Source: Dickeya poaceiphila (GTDB lineage Bacteria; Pseudomonadota; Gammaproteobacteria; Enterobacterales; Enterobacteriaceae). From it: a DNA stretch of 64,000 nt. A program made the translations under genes and the position numbers. This document shows positions 8,237 to 17,667 of the stretch, in pieces. The number at the start of each line of letters is the position of its first letter. Positions within the stretch are counted from its first letter, which is position 1. Under the pieces are notes generated by a model. That model did no database searches. It was given only the letters and a program-made list of their open reading frames with translations, and had not been told where the DNA came from. Location of the stretch: contig NZ_CP042220.2 of assembly GCF_007858975.2 (NCBI RefSeq), positions 744,001-808,000 on the forward strand, written 5' to 3'.

Positions 8237-8363
8237 TATACCCGTCATACTTCAAGTTGCAGGTGTGTTGGCGGCGTTCGCTCACCCGAATCACTTACCT
8301 GAGTAAGCTCATCGGGATTCGCTCACTTGCCGCCTTCCTGCAACTCGAATTATTTTGGGTATA
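8237..8363 (-). repeat. ERIC (intergenic repeat unit), full length 127 bp
   Basis: Exactly 127 bp, running from TATACCCGTC to GGGTATA, with near-complementary ends. Its centre carries the ERIC core in reverse orientation (cgaatcacttacctgagtaa, then gctcatcgggattcgctcac). Near-identical 127-bp copies lie at 17371-17497 and 45117-45243 in this window. ERICs are non-coding enterobacterial repeats; transcribed copies fold into long hairpins that can alter mRNA decay. Confidence 0.9.
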
Positions 8364-8365
8364 TG

Positions 8366-8381
8366 AATGCAAATTTGCATT
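8366..8381. promoter_or_regulatory. Palindromic operator candidate 1 in the sugar-cluster divergent promoter
   Basis: Perfect 16-bp palindrome AATGCAAATTTGCATT. The same half-site TAATGCAAA recurs in the 25-bp palindrome at 8556-8580 and as an unpaired copy at 8522-8530. The pair frames the promoter region between the divergent arms of the sugar cluster and could bind the LacI-family regulator encoded at 15658. That protein-site link is inferred, and the centre lacks the CG step common in LacI operators. Confidence 0.45.
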
Positions 8382-8479
8382 AATAATGCCGTGTGGCAGT
8401 TTATCATGAACAAAAATGGCATTCTTTTTTGTGAGGCATATTAAATATATTTCGACATAACACTGAGTCAACATCTTTT

Positions 8480-8495
8480 TGTGATAAGAATCGCA
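8480..8495. promoter_or_regulatory. CRP-cAMP site candidate
   Basis: TGTGATAAGAATCGCA matches the CRP consensus TGTGA-N6-TCACA at nine of ten core positions. It lies midway between the two arms of the divergent sugar cluster, as expected for a catabolite-controlled sugar uptake system. Confidence 0.5.
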
Positions 8496-8555
8496 TATTG
8501 TTCATGCGATAATTTACTCTATAATGCAAAAATACGATGTTAAGTGCAAATTGCC

Positions 8556-8580
8556 TGATAATGCAAAATTTGCATTATCA
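8556..8580. promoter_or_regulatory. Palindromic operator candidate 2 (25-bp perfect palindrome)
   Basis: Arms TGATAATGCAAA and TTTGCATTATCA around a single A. It shares the AATGCAAA half-site with the palindrome at 8366. The two centres are about 195 bp apart, a distance that could allow looping by a tetrameric repressor. The site lies about 190 bp upstream of the 821-aa gene. No other palindrome of this length was noticed in the interval. Confidence 0.5.
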
Positions 8581-8772
8581 GTGTGCTCATACTGAGTCTG
8601 GTATTGGAAAATTGCATTGCGCCAAATAAAGGCATGGCGCGCACGATAATAGTGCAAATAAATACTGTCAGACGTTTATTATTTATTGGATTTTTTTATT
8701 GGGTAATAAGTTTTTTAGGTAATAGGTTTTCGCTATTCCATTTATTCGTTCGAACCGTAACAAGGATTCGCC

Positions 8773-11238
8773 ATGAATATCGGTTGGGTATTAAAGAAAA
8801 ATAACGTGATTAACCGGTTTATGATTACCGAGCTGCAGGAAAAATATTATCCCGCAGAAGCGGATACCTTGCCGGATACGGTCAATTATCGTTTTATTAA
8901 TGGCTTTGTGGATGTCGGTGTATTGCCTTGTCGGGTACGTTTTCTGCGGGAAACGGCGCCGCGCACTATCAGCCTGCCGGAGCAACTCCGCTTTCATACC
9001 CTGTGGAGCGGCGGCGATGACAGCCAGTCGGTCAATTTCAGCGACTTCTGGCCGTGCCCGACGCATGTGCAACGTTTCGCCCGCTGCTATTTGCACAGCG
9101 ACGGTCTGAAAACCGCGCGCTTTCTGCTGTCCACCTGCGGTGGTGTCACCATCTGGCTCAACGGCAGCCAGATCTGCCGTTTTACCCCGTTTAGCCGCAA
9201 TACCGAGCAGCAATGCGAACTGACGCTGCCGCTGCAACTGGGGCTGAATACCTTAGTGGTGCACGCCGAAGAGTTGTGCGAGCGCGATACCGATTACCTG
9301 TTCAGCCTGCGTTATCTTGATGACACGCCGCTGCGCTGGCAGGTTGCGCCGGATGCGGCCTGCAACGAACGCATGTGGGCGCTGGATCGCTGGCTCAACA
9401 GTCTGTCGCTGGTCGATAACCTGACGGATACCGATACCCTGACCCTGCGCGCCGCTACGCCGTTACCGGTGCCGGTTGATATCCGGCACCATCTGGTGTG
9501 CAACGTCAACGAGTCGGTACCGCCCTGGCAGCAACAGCTGTCACTGGCGATAGACAATACCGGCTGGCAGGTCACGCTGCCGGACGGACTGGCGGGGTAT
9601 TACGATCTGGTCTGCCGTGCGGTGTGCGGCGGTATCACCCTGATGCGCAGCATCAGCTTTGGCCGCCTGCCGAAACAAACCATGCCTGCGCTACCGACGC
9701 TGGCGGCCAGACGCGACTACCTGCTGCGCCACACCGCTTTGCATGGTTTTGAGCGCATTGGCCGGGTACTGGCAATTTTCGCTACCGGTGAAGGGACGGC
9801 GAACATCCTGCCTGTCCTCAATCAGGCGCTGCACAAAATCAGCCGCCGGGAAGATTGCGCCGACTTTCAACTGGTGCCGCTGATCTGGCTGTGGCAACGC
9901 TATCAGGGTCAGCGGCTGGCGGCTCATGACTGGCGGCGCGTGCGCAGCGCGATCCTGGGTTTCCGTTACTGGATCGATGAGCCGGGCAACGACACCATGT
10001 GGTTTTGGAGCGAAAACCACTGCCTGTGTTTTCATGTGGCGCAGTATCTGGCCGGACAAAACTTTCCCGATGAAGTCTTCGTATGTAGTGGCCGTCAGGG
10101 CCGCGAGCAGCAGGCTATCGCCCGTCAGCGGCTGGACAGATGGTTCGATGCCATTCTGGAACACGGGCTGGTGGAGTGGAACTCCGCGGCGTATTACCCC
10201 ATCGATCTGATTGGGCTGGTGGCGTTAGCCGAACTGGCCAGCGATGAAAGCCTGCGTGAACGCGCCCGCACGGTGATCGACCGTATTTTCCTGATGACCG
10301 CCTGGGTGCACCAAAATGGTGTGGCAGTCGGCACCATGGGGCGTGCTTACGATAAAGAACTGCGCTCCGGCATGTTGACTGAATTGTCCGGGTTGTGCGC
10401 GCTGATGTGGGGCGAAGGCTGGCTGATTCCGCATTGTGCCGCGTTGCCGTTGCTGTGCCTGAGCCAGTATCAGCCGCCTGACGAATCCTGCGCCATTGCC
10501 CACTGGCCGTCACCGCAAGGCGGGCAGGCGCGCTGGGTTCAGGGGCTGAATCGCAGCGCCCGCGTCATTGCCTGGAAACAGCAGGACGTGGCGTTTTCTT
10601 CCGTATTTGACCATCACCCCGGTCAGCCGGGGCATCAACAGCATGTGCTGGATATTCGTCTGGGTCGTCATTACGCCGCGCGATTGTGGGTTAACCATCC
10701 CGGCGAGGATCGCCCGGATGGCGTGCACCGCCCGTCTTACTGGGCGGGGAATGGCCGCCTGCCGCATGTGATGCAGCATCGCAATCGTGCCTGGATGATC
10801 TTCGACTTGCAGCAGGATCTGCGCCGCTGGACCCACCTCTACTTGCCGCGTGCCGCGTTGGACGAGGTCGTGCTGGAACCGAACTGGTGCTTTGTGCGCG
10901 GCGGCAACGGCTACGCCGCGCTGCACAACCCGGCTGGACTGCAAACCCATACGCCGGACGGCGGGCAGCCGGATAGCGAAGTGCGTGCGCCGGGCGAGTG
11001 CAACGTCTGGTACATCGCGGTGGATAGCGGACAGGGCGCCACAGATTTCCCGGCGTTTATCGCACGTTTCCGCCATCGTCAGGCACAACGGTCTGACGAC
11101 GGCGCAGCACAGTTTGACGACCCGGATTACGGCCTGATGAGCTGGCATCCGGCGAGCGGGTTCGCGGTCAATCATCATCCTTTCGTCTTTCCCGACACGG
11201 TGTCGGTAATGCCTGAGCGTACCGAGGAGGATCGGTAA
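8773..11238 (+). CDS. Large protein of unknown family in a sugar-utilisation operon, probable carbohydrate-active enzyme
   Basis: A protein of 821 aa that I cannot assign to a named family. No signal peptide is apparent, so it is probably cytoplasmic. The first ~200 residues look like beta-rich accessory domains (GGVTIWLNGSQICRF, then GLNTLVVHAEEL, as in sugar-binding jelly-rolls). The middle, about residues 310-580, is helical with aromatic/His clusters (WFWSENHCLCFHVAQYLAG, then EWNSAAYYPIDLIGLVALAEL), recalling (alpha/alpha) toroid polysaccharide lyases and hydrolases. The C-terminal third is beta-rich. It is the first gene of the plus-strand arm, one base before a GH105-type hydrolase gene. 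AAGGA precedes ATG 8773. A role in breaking down the imported oligosaccharide is inferred from context. Confidence 0.6.
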   Translation: MNIGWVLKKNNVINRFMITELQEKYYPAEADTLPDTVNYRFINGFVDVGVLPCRVRFLRETAPRTISLPEQLRFHTLWSGGDDSQSVNFSDFWPCPTHVQRFARCYLHSDGLKTARFLLSTCGGVTIWLNGSQICRFTPFSRNTEQQCELTLPLQLGLNTLVVHAEELCERDTDYLFSLRYLDDTPLRWQVAPDAACNERMWALDRWLNSLSLVDNLTDTDTLTLRAATPLPVPVDIRHHLVCNVNESVPPWQQQLSLAIDNTGWQVTLPDGLAGYYDLVCRAVCGGITLMRSISFGRLPKQTMPALPTLAARRDYLLRHTALHGFERIGRVLAIFATGEGTANILPVLNQALHKISRREDCADFQLVPLIWLWQRYQGQRLAAHDWRRVRSAILGFRYWIDEPGNDTMWFWSENHCLCFHVAQYLAGQNFPDEVFVCSGRQGREQQAIARQRLDRWFDAILEHGLVEWNSAAYYPIDLIGLVALAELASDESLRERARTVIDRIFLMTAWVHQNGVAVGTMGRAYDKELRSGMLTELSGLCALMWGEGWLIPHCAALPLLCLSQYQPPDESCAIAHWPSPQGGQARWVQGLNRSARVIAWKQQDVAFSSVFDHHPGQPGHQQHVLDIRLGRHYAARLWVNHPGEDRPDGVHRPSYWAGNGRLPHVMQHRNRAWMIFDLQQDLRRWTHLYLPRAALDEVVLEPNWCFVRGGNGYAALHNPAGLQTHTPDGGQPDSEVRAPGECNVWYIAVDSGQGATDFPAFIARFRHRQAQRSDDGAAQFDDPDYGLMSWHPASGFAVNHHPFVFPDTVSVMPERTEEDR

Positions 11239-11239
11239 C

Positions 11240-12343
11240 ATGACAACACCATCAATAAACGGAGCTGCTGGCAGCCAGCAGATTGATGCGCTGCTGGATA
11301 AGGTGGCGCTGGCGTTTTGTCGCCTGAAGGCCATCAACAGCGTGACCGACGGCGCACCTACCCGCGAGACGCTGACCATCCAGTTCGAAGAGTGGGACTG
11401 GGAGGTAGGCGTCGGGTTGTACGGCTTCTGGAAGCTGGCGCGGCAACGGCAGGACCACGCCATGCTGGCGGCGCTGGAGCAGTGGTACGAACAAAAATTA
11501 CAGGCCGGGCTACCGCCGCGGCAAATCAACTCCACCGCACCGATGCTGGTGCTGGCGCTGTTGTGTCGTGATAACCCGCGTCCGCACTGGCTGGCGGCGG
11601 TGGCAGAGTGGGCAGACTGGCTGCTGCATTCACTGCCGAAAACTGAAGACGGCGGCTTCCAGCACACGGTGAAAGAGCGCCCCAACACCGGGCAACTGTG
11701 GGACGACACGTTGTTCATGGCCGGGCTGTTTCTGGTGGTCAGCGCCGGGGTACTCAAACGCCGGGATTTGCTGGAGGAAGCGGAATACCAGGTGCTGACC
11801 CACGCCCGCTATCTGGCGGATGCCGCCACCGGGTTGTGGTATCACGGCTGGACTTTCCTGGGCCGCCACCATTACGCCGGGGCGTTCTGGGGGCGCGGCA
11901 ATGCCTGGGTCACACTGGTGCTGCCGGAAATATGCTGTCTGACGGACTCGCCGCTCTCAGCGCCGGTGCGCCGTACGCTGGAGGCGATTCTCACCCAGCA
12001 GACCCGTGCGCTGGCACGCTGTCAGCATGAGTCCGGGTTGTGGCACACCTTGCTTAACGACCCGGATTCACCGCTGGAAACCTCCGCCAGCGCCGGCTTC
12101 ATCGCCGGGATTCTTACTGCTCGTCAGCTCGGCATGTTGGCGGATTTTCCACAACAGGTGCTGGACAAAGGGCTGGCGGCGGTGGTGGCGCAAATCGATG
12201 AACAGGGTGTGGTGCAAGGCGTGTCGGACGGCACCGCAATGGGTCATGACCTGCAATTTTATCACGATATCCCCAATGTCGCCGTGCCGTACGGGCAGGC
12301 GCTGGTCATGCTGATGCTGCTGGCGCAGCGACATTCTGTTTGA
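11240..12343 (+). CDS. Glycoside hydrolase family 88/105-type unsaturated uronyl hydrolase
   Basis: Predicted cytoplasmic (alpha/alpha)6-barrel hydrolase, 367 aa, normal for GH105 (YteR/YesR/RhiN group). Landmarks are [18 protein letters not shown] with the substrate-site aspartate pair, then WYHGWTF and the strongly conserved WGRGNAWV motif, and [10 protein letters not shown]. These enzymes hydrate and release the 4,5-unsaturated uronic acid left by polysaccharide lyases. The start has a strong GAGGAGG Shine-Dalgarno. It follows the 821-aa gene by one base and precedes the ABC ATPase. The substrate therefore probably contains unsaturated galacturonate or glucuronate, linked to plant cell-wall breakdown; this is inference. 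Confidence 0.82.
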   Translation: MTTPSINGAAGSQQIDALLDKVALAFCRLKAINSVTDGAPTRETLTIQFEEWDWEVGVGLYGFWKLARQRQDHAMLAALEQWYEQKLQAGLPPRQINSTAPMLVLALLCRDNPRPHWLAAVAEWADWLLHSLPKTEDGGFQHTVKERPNTGQLWDDTLFMAGLFLVVSAGVLKRRDLLEEAEYQVLTHARYLADAATGLWYHGWTFLGRHHYAGAFWGRGNAWVTLVLPEICCLTDSPLSAPVRRTLEAILTQQTRALARCQHESGLWHTLLNDPDSPLETSASAGFIAGILTARQLGMLADFPQQVLDKGLAAVVAQIDEQGVVQGVSDGTAMGHDLQFYHDIPNVAVPYGQALVMLMLLAQRHSV

Positions 12344-12390
12344 AAAACAGAAATGGATTTGAAAACAGAAACAGGTTTGAGGAAACGGTG

Positions 12391-13491
12391 ATGGCGAGTC
12401 TGGAACTAAAAAACGTCCATAAAAGCTATGGGTCGGTACAGATTATCAAAGGCGTGGATCTGACCATCCGCGACGGGGAGTTTATGGTATTCGTTGGGCC
12501 TTCCGGCTGCGGCAAATCCACGTTGTTGCGGATGATCGCCGGTCTGGAACCCATCACCGACGGTGAGCTGTGGATCGGTGATCGCAAGGTGAACGATCTC
12601 AGCCCGGCGGAACGCAAAATCGCCATGGTATTCCAGTCTTACGCGCTGTATCCGCATCTGTCGGTACGCAAAAATCTGGCATTCGGGCTGGAAAACCTGC
12701 ATTTCCCAAAGCACGAAATAGAGTGCCGCATTACGGAAGCGGCCCGAATGCTGGGGCTGGAGCCGTATCTGGAGCGCAAGCCGCGTGCGCTGTCCGGTGG
12801 GCAGCAGCAGCGTGTCGCCATCGGTCGTGCCATTGTGCGCGACCCGGACCTGTTCCTGTTTGACGAGCCTTTATCCAACCTCGACGCCAAACTACGGGTG
12901 CAAACCCGCGGCGAACTGACCCGGCTGCACCAGAAGCTGCGCACGACCATGATTTACGTCACCCACGATCAGGTCGAAGCCATGACCATGGCGCAGCGCA
13001 TTGTGGTGCTCAACGGCGGGCGTATCGAACAGGTGGGGACACCGCTGGAGCTGTTCAACCGGCCCAAAAACAAGTTTGTGGCCGGGTTTATCGGCTCGCC
13101 GCGCATGAATATATTCCGAGTCACCATCAGCAGTGCGTCGGATGACGGGGTGGAGGTGCGCTGCCCCTCCGGTAACCTGTTACGCCTGCCGTTTCGCGGT
13201 GAAGAGGGGAAAACGGTGGAACTGGGTATCCGGCCATCACACTGCCAACTGGTGCAGGAGCATAGCGACGGCGTGTCGCTGTGCATCGACCGTTGCGAAA
13301 TGATGGGGCACGAAACCTTTATCTATGGTCGCTGCGCCGGTATTGAAGACGAACTGATTGTGCACCTGCCGGGGCACCATGAATTCCGCACCGGCGAGCT
13401 GGTGTTTGTGCGTTTCCCGCACGCCTATTGCCACCTGTTTGACGCCGACACCGGTCAGGTGCTGCCGCGTCTGGCGGAACCGGATGCCTGA
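12391..13491 (+). CDS. Carbohydrate ABC transporter ATP-binding protein (MalK/UgpC/MsmX type)
   Basis: Cytoplasmic ATPase of 366 aa. Walker A is GPSGCGKST, the Q-loop lies in [13 protein letters not shown], the signature is LSGGQQQR, Walker B is [16 protein letters not shown] and the H-loop is [16 protein letters not shown]-type C-terminal regulatory domain follows ([10 protein letters not shown], then [10 protein letters not shown]). The frame is open from 12340, overlapping the GH105 gene, but ATG 12391 follows GAGGAAACG at suitable spacing and gives the canonical start [14 protein letters not shown]. It energises the two permeases encoded next. Confidence 0.9.
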   Translation: MASLELKNVHKSYGSVQIIKGVDLTIRDGEFMVFVGPSGCGKSTLLRMIAGLEPITDGELWIGDRKVNDLSPAERKIAMVFQSYALYPHLSVRKNLAFGLENLHFPKHEIECRITEAARMLGLEPYLERKPRALSGGQQQRVAIGRAIVRDPDLFLFDEPLSNLDAKLRVQTRGELTRLHQKLRTTMIYVTHDQVEAMTMAQRIVVLNGGRIEQVGTPLELFNRPKNKFVAGFIGSPRMNIFRVTISSASDDGVEVRCPSGNLLRLPFRGEEGKTVELGIRPSHCQLVQEHSDGVSLCIDRCEMMGHETFIYGRCAGIEDELIVHLPGHHEFRTGELVFVRFPHAYCHLFDADTGQVLPRLAEPDA

Positions 13492-13557
13492 AGGCGTAAG
13501 ACCGTAGTGAATGCAAAACAGTTATAAGCGGGAAACAGCCATGAGCAGGAGACAGCC

Positions 13558-14592
13558 ATGAGTGAAAACAATCATGATTGGGGGACGACCATGAACCGAA
13601 AATCGCTGATTCAGCCCGGTGCGTCGCTGGTGGATACGCTGGTGACGCCGGTGGAAAAATCGGTCAATCTGCTGCAAAAATTCGGCGGTCGCCGGGTGAT
13701 GCCGTGGTTTTTCATTGCACCGAACATGCTGTTGTTCGCCGTGTTCGTATTTATTCCGATCCTGCTGGCGGTGTGCTACGCCTTTACCGGCGGCACCAAC
13801 ATTCTGTTGTGGGACCGGCCCTACGTCGGGTTGCAGAACTTCGCTACCCTGCTGCGTTGCGAGCAGTACACTGTGCCCGCCAGCTGCGAGCAGGACCTGT
13901 TCTGGACGGGAATTTACAACACCGTCTCATTCACCTTTTTTAATGTGACCTGCACGCTCGGCGTGGCGCTGGTCACCGCGCTGATCCTTAATCGCAAGAT
14001 CATCGCCCGCGGTTTTTTCCGCGCCATCTTCTTTTACCCGGTGTTGTTGTCGCCGGTGGTGGTGGGGCTGGTGTGGCAGTGGTTCCTTAATCGTAATGGG
14101 CTGCTGAATCTGGTGCTGTCGTCGCTGGGCGGCCAGCCAGTGACGTTTTTGCTGGAGCCGTCGCTGGCGCGTTTTTGGGTGGTGTTCGTCTCGGTGTGGT
14201 TTCACGTCGGTTTTTATACCCTGATTCTGCTGGCCGGGTTGCAGGCGATTCCGCGTGATATCTATGAAGCCGCCGCGGTGGACGGCACCTCGCGCTGGCG
14301 CGGTTTCTATCGCCTGACGCTGCCGCTGCTGGCGCCCAACATTCTGGTGGTGGTGATCCTGTTGACCATCAACAGCGTGCAGATCTTCGATGAAGCCTGG
14401 GTGCTGACCAACGGCGGTGGGCCGGGTACCGCCAACAACTTTATTGTGCAGTACATTTATCAGACGGCGTTTTCGTCCAATGCCTCGCTGTACGGGCTGG
14501 CGTCGGCGGCGTCGGTGCTGATGGGGCTGGTGCTGATGATCCTGACGGCGTTGCAGTTTCTGCTCACCCGCCGTCTGGAAGGCAAAAAATAA
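13558..14592 (+). CDS. Sugar ABC transporter permease (MalF-like)
   Basis: Inner-membrane permease of 344 aa with six or more helices, including FFIAPNMLLFAVFVFIPILL. The EAA loop (IYEAAAVDGTSRWRGFYRLT) binds the ATPase. ATG 13558 follows AGGAG seven bases upstream; ATG 13591 (MNRKSLIQ) is an alternative. A 46-residue N-terminal cytoplasmic extension is longer than in many relatives. It pairs with the MalG-like permease encoded 12 bp downstream. Confidence 0.87.
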   Translation: MSENNHDWGTTMNRKSLIQPGASLVDTLVTPVEKSVNLLQKFGGRRVMPWFFIAPNMLLFAVFVFIPILLAVCYAFTGGTNILLWDRPYVGLQNFATLLRCEQYTVPASCEQDLFWTGIYNTVSFTFFNVTCTLGVALVTALILNRKIIARGFFRAIFFYPVLLSPVVVGLVWQWFLNRNGLLNLVLSSLGGQPVTFLLEPSLARFWVVFVSVWFHVGFYTLILLAGLQAIPRDIYEAAAVDGTSRWRGFYRLTLPLLAPNILVVVILLTINSVQIFDEAWVLTNGGGPGTANNFIVQYIYQTAFSSNASLYGLASAASVLMGLVLMILTALQFLLTRRLEGKK

Positions 14593-14604
14593 CCGGGAGT
14601 CGGC

Positions 14605-15657
14605 ATGATGAAGATAATCGCGTTTCTTACCCGTACCCGTTATCCGGGGCGGATTCACGTCACCGACATTCTGAGCTGGGTGTGGCTGGTGGTGGGTACG
14701 CTGCTGGTATTGATCCCGGTGATGTGGGCGGCGATGTCGTCGCTGAAAACGCCGTCGGAGATCAACCGTTTTCCGCCCAGTTTTTTGCCGGAGGCCGCCA
14801 GCACCGTCACGCTGCCCGACTACCCGAAACCGCTGGAGCTGTGGCAGGCGAAGCAGGACGACGGCAGCAGCAAAACACTGGCGATGGTGCGCCGCATCGG
14901 CCTGCTGGCGCAGATGGTGGACCCGAAAGCGCCGCAGGCGGTGGTACGGGTGCCGGTGCAGAACCTGACGCCGCAGAAAACCCTGCATCTGGAAACCGAC
15001 AACTACGCCACGCCGATGTCGAAATTTCACTTCGCCACCTACCTGAAAAACACCGTATTCGTAACGGTGATGGCGACGCTACTGACGCTATTGCTTAGTT
15101 CGATGGCGGCGTTCGCCCTGGCGAAATACGAATTTCGCGGGCGCGGCACGGTGCTGACGTTATTCTTGTCCACCATGATGATCCCGCTGTCGGTGGTAAT
15201 GGTGCCGACCTTTCTGGTGGTGATTGGCCTGCGCATGGGCGATAACCTGTGGGGGGTGATCATCCCGACTATCGCCACGCCCACCGGGGTGTTTTTGCTG
15301 CGCCAGTACATGCTGACCATTCCGGATGAGTTGATCGAAGCGGCACGCATCGACGCCGCCAGCGAATTTCGCATCTACTGGAAAATCATCCTGCCGCTCA
15401 CTGCGCCGGCGCTGGCAGTGCTGGCGATCTTCTCGGTTATCTGGCGCTGGAACGACTTCCTGTGGCCGCTGATTGTGCTGTCCAGTCAGGATAACTTTAC
15501 GCTGCAAATCGGCCTGAATGCGTTTCAGGGGCAGTTCTCGGTACAGTGGCACTATATTCTGGCGATGACCATGCTGTCGCTGCTGCCGGTGACGGCGGTA
15601 TTCGTGTTCCTGCAAAAATACATCACCACCGGTATTGCCAACACAGGAATGAAATAA
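14605..15657 (+). CDS. Sugar ABC transporter permease (MalG-like) with an inserted periplasmic loop
   Basis: Inner-membrane permease of 350 aa. The EAA loop is ELIEAARIDAASEFRIYWKI, and the C-terminus has the typical QWHYILAMTMLSLLPV segment. It is longer than the usual ~280 aa because of a hydrophilic stretch of roughly 85 residues (about 50-135, including EAASTVTLPDYPKPLELWQA) between the first and second helices. A similar enlarged loop occurs in a subset of oligosaccharide permeases and could contact the binding protein. ATG 14605 and ATG 14608 are both possible starts. The stop codon abuts the LacI-family gene. Confidence 0.87.
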   Translation: MMKIIAFLTRTRYPGRIHVTDILSWVWLVVGTLLVLIPVMWAAMSSLKTPSEINRFPPSFLPEAASTVTLPDYPKPLELWQAKQDDGSSKTLAMVRRIGLLAQMVDPKAPQAVVRVPVQNLTPQKTLHLETDNYATPMSKFHFATYLKNTVFVTVMATLLTLLLSSMAAFALAKYEFRGRGTVLTLFLSTMMIPLSVVMVPTFLVVIGLRMGDNLWGVIIPTIATPTGVFLLRQYMLTIPDELIEAARIDAASEFRIYWKIILPLTAPALAVLAIFSVIWRWNDFLWPLIVLSSQDNFTLQIGLNAFQGQFSVQWHYILAMTMLSLLPVTAVFVFLQKYITTGIANTGMK

Positions 15658-16698
15658 ATGAAGACGCTCAAAGATATTGCTGAGCGTGCGGGCGTGTCGA
15701 TCAGTACGGTATCGCGGGTGCTGAACGGCACCGCGCCCATCAGCGCCAAAGTGCGCCAGCAGATTATGGCGATTGCCACCGAGCAGGGGTATCCGCTGCA
15801 CAAGGCGAGTAAAATGGTCGAGAACCCGGAGCCGCTGCGCCACATCATGCTGGCGACGCCGCGTAATCTGATGCTGGAAAGCGACCTTAATCTGGTGTCG
15901 CTGACGTTGATCAACCGGCTAAAAACCCTGTGCCAGCAGCGCAACATCCAGCTCAGCCCGTTTGTCGGCGAGCCGGACAGCATCAACGAACAGCAACTGT
16001 TACAGGCGCTGCGGGGCGATAAGGCCAACGGTATCCTGATAGTCAATGACGATCATCCCGCCTTACTGAATGCAGTGGCGGAAAGCGGCGTGCCGGCGGT
16101 GCTGATTAACGGCGAAGACCCGACCATGCGGCTTAACGCCGTGATGCCTGCCAACCACTATGCAGCCGCCGCCGCAGTACGTTATCTGATAGCGCAGGGG
16201 CATCGCCGCATCCTGCATCTGACCTGGCCTTCGCGTCAGACTATCCGTGAACGCGAGCGCGGCTATCGGGATGCGCTGGCTGAAGCCGGGATCGCACCCG
16301 ATGAGCGGCTGATTCTGTCGCTGCCGGATTTTCAGCCGCTGACCGCCCGCGACGCGCTGCTCGACTGGCTGGTGCGCCACCCGGACCGGCTCGGCGTCAC
16401 CGCCATTTTCTGCGCTGCCGATAATCAGGCCATTGGTGTAATCGACGCGCTCAGTCAGCACGGCTTGCGGGTGCCGGATGATTTTTCGGTGATGGGCATG
16501 GACGACATTCTGCCGCTCGACATGTTGCCGCTGTCGCTTACCACCGTGCATCTGCCGTTCGAAGAGATGGCGCGCGCCGCGCTGCACCTGCTGACCCAAC
16601 AACTGCTGCCTGCACAGGCGCTTGGCGTCGCCCAGCGCATCGAGCTGGCCGGGCATGTGGTGATCAGGGAGTCGGTGCGGGGGGCACTACATGTTTAA
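15658..16698 (+). CDS. LacI-family transcriptional regulator of the sugar cluster
   Basis: Repressor of 346 aa. The helix-turn-helix and hinge (TLKDIAERAGVSISTVSRVL, then NG) start at residue 3. The periplasmic-binding-protein-like effector domain ends with MGMDDILPLDMLPLSLTTVHLPFEEM. The ATG abuts the TAA of the preceding permease gene, so it is the last gene of the plus-strand operon and probably controls it and the divergent arm. The palindromes at 8366 and 8556 are candidate operators. Confidence 0.88.
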   Translation: MKTLKDIAERAGVSISTVSRVLNGTAPISAKVRQQIMAIATEQGYPLHKASKMVENPEPLRHIMLATPRNLMLESDLNLVSLTLINRLKTLCQQRNIQLSPFVGEPDSINEQQLLQALRGDKANGILIVNDDHPALLNAVAESGVPAVLINGEDPTMRLNAVMPANHYAAAAAVRYLIAQGHRRILHLTWPSRQTIRERERGYRDALAEAGIAPDERLILSLPDFQPLTARDALLDWLVRHPDRLGVTAIFCAADNQAIGVIDALSQHGLRVPDDFSVMGMDDILPLDMLPLSLTTVHLPFEEMARAALHLLTQQLLPAQALGVAQRIELAGHVVIRESVRGALHV

Positions 16699-16761
16699 GC
16701 GCTAAATAAAAAATAGCATTGCTGATGGTGCTAACTATATCAGTTTATGAGGATGTGTCTG

Positions 16762-17325
16762 ATGGAAACAATAATGGAAGATTTTGTTGTTATATTTAAC
16801 GCTTTCTGGTATCAGGATTTTCCTGCTCCAAACAGAAAGTATATCTATAGCGTGAATTGGACGAATCATATTGGGTGTGCTGTTAAGAAATATGCTGATT
16901 TACTAGGGTGTTATTTATTTTTTGAGTCTGGTAATAGAACAGGTTCAGTAATTCGTGACGCTAACGGTACGATAATGGCCAACGTCGAATGGACGTGGGT
17001 TGAATTAGGGAAAAAAGGGAATGATAAAATTGAAAAACTTAAAAAAATTGAATCCGATAGCGATAAAAAACATTTCTCTGCGTTCATTTCCTACTGTAAA
17101 TCTGGTCGTGTAGATGATGAAGTCAGGAAGGTTAATAATATTTGGCGGTCTGAAAATAACCCCCTTTTGCTGTTTGTTATAACATTCAAGCCGGATGGAA
17201 AAGATCGTCATTTCTTAGAGTTGATTTCGTATCATTTCTGCAATGGCGAATACAAAAAAATACGCACACAGCCTGCGCTGCCTTGGGATGTTCCGAATTC
17301 AAAATGGTGGCAAGGAACGGAGTAG
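16762..17325 (+). CDS. Hypothetical protein, AT-rich orphan
   Basis: Unrecognised soluble protein of 187 aa from ATG 16762, preceded by GAGG nine bases upstream (in-frame ATGs also at 16747 and 16774). It is rich in aromatic residues and lysine (AFWYQDFPAPNRKYIYSVNW, and MANVEWTWVELGKKG). No signal peptide or membrane span is visible. Base composition is clearly more AT-rich than its GC-rich neighbours and codon use differs, which suggests recent acquisition. It lies alone between the sugar regulator and ssb, with an ERIC element 45 bp downstream. Function is unknown; restriction-like or defence roles are conceivable but not supported by a visible motif. Confidence 0.6.
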   Translation: METIMEDFVVIFNAFWYQDFPAPNRKYIYSVNWTNHIGCAVKKYADLLGCYLFFESGNRTGSVIRDANGTIMANVEWTWVELGKKGNDKIEKLKKIESDSDKKHFSAFISYCKSGRVDDEVRKVNNIWRSENNPLLLFVITFKPDGKDRHFLELISYHFCNGEYKKIRTQPALPWDVPNSKWWQGTE

Positions 17326-17370
17326 CGGTTGTTGAAGGGGAATATAATCAGAGCTACCTACGTCCGGTTT

Positions 17371-17497
<127 letters not shown>

Positions 17498-17599
17498 AAA
17501 TCATTGCCTGCGAGAACCTGTAGGCACAGCAATGGTATGCCCGTTTCCATCCTCCATTAGTGAATATCCGCTATTCACCACGAGCATCGTAATATAAAT

Positions 17600-17626
17600 G
17601 GGCTGTCGCTTTCTCTGCGACAGCCC
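17600..17626 (-). terminator. Intrinsic terminator of ssb
   Basis: A 10-bp perfect stem GGGCTGTCGC/GCGACAGCCC with a 7-nt loop, followed on the minus strand by ATTTATATT. It lies 42 bp downstream of the ssb stop codon. Confidence 0.75.
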
Positions 17627-17667
17627 ACTAACAATCAGAACCGTTTTAAAAAATGCCAGGGTGTTTT

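Noticed and set aside
8366..8580. KdgR (pectin regulon) operators
   Set aside because: The palindromes contain AATGCAAA where KdgR sites need AATRAAAY-N3-RTTTYATT; no match was seen.
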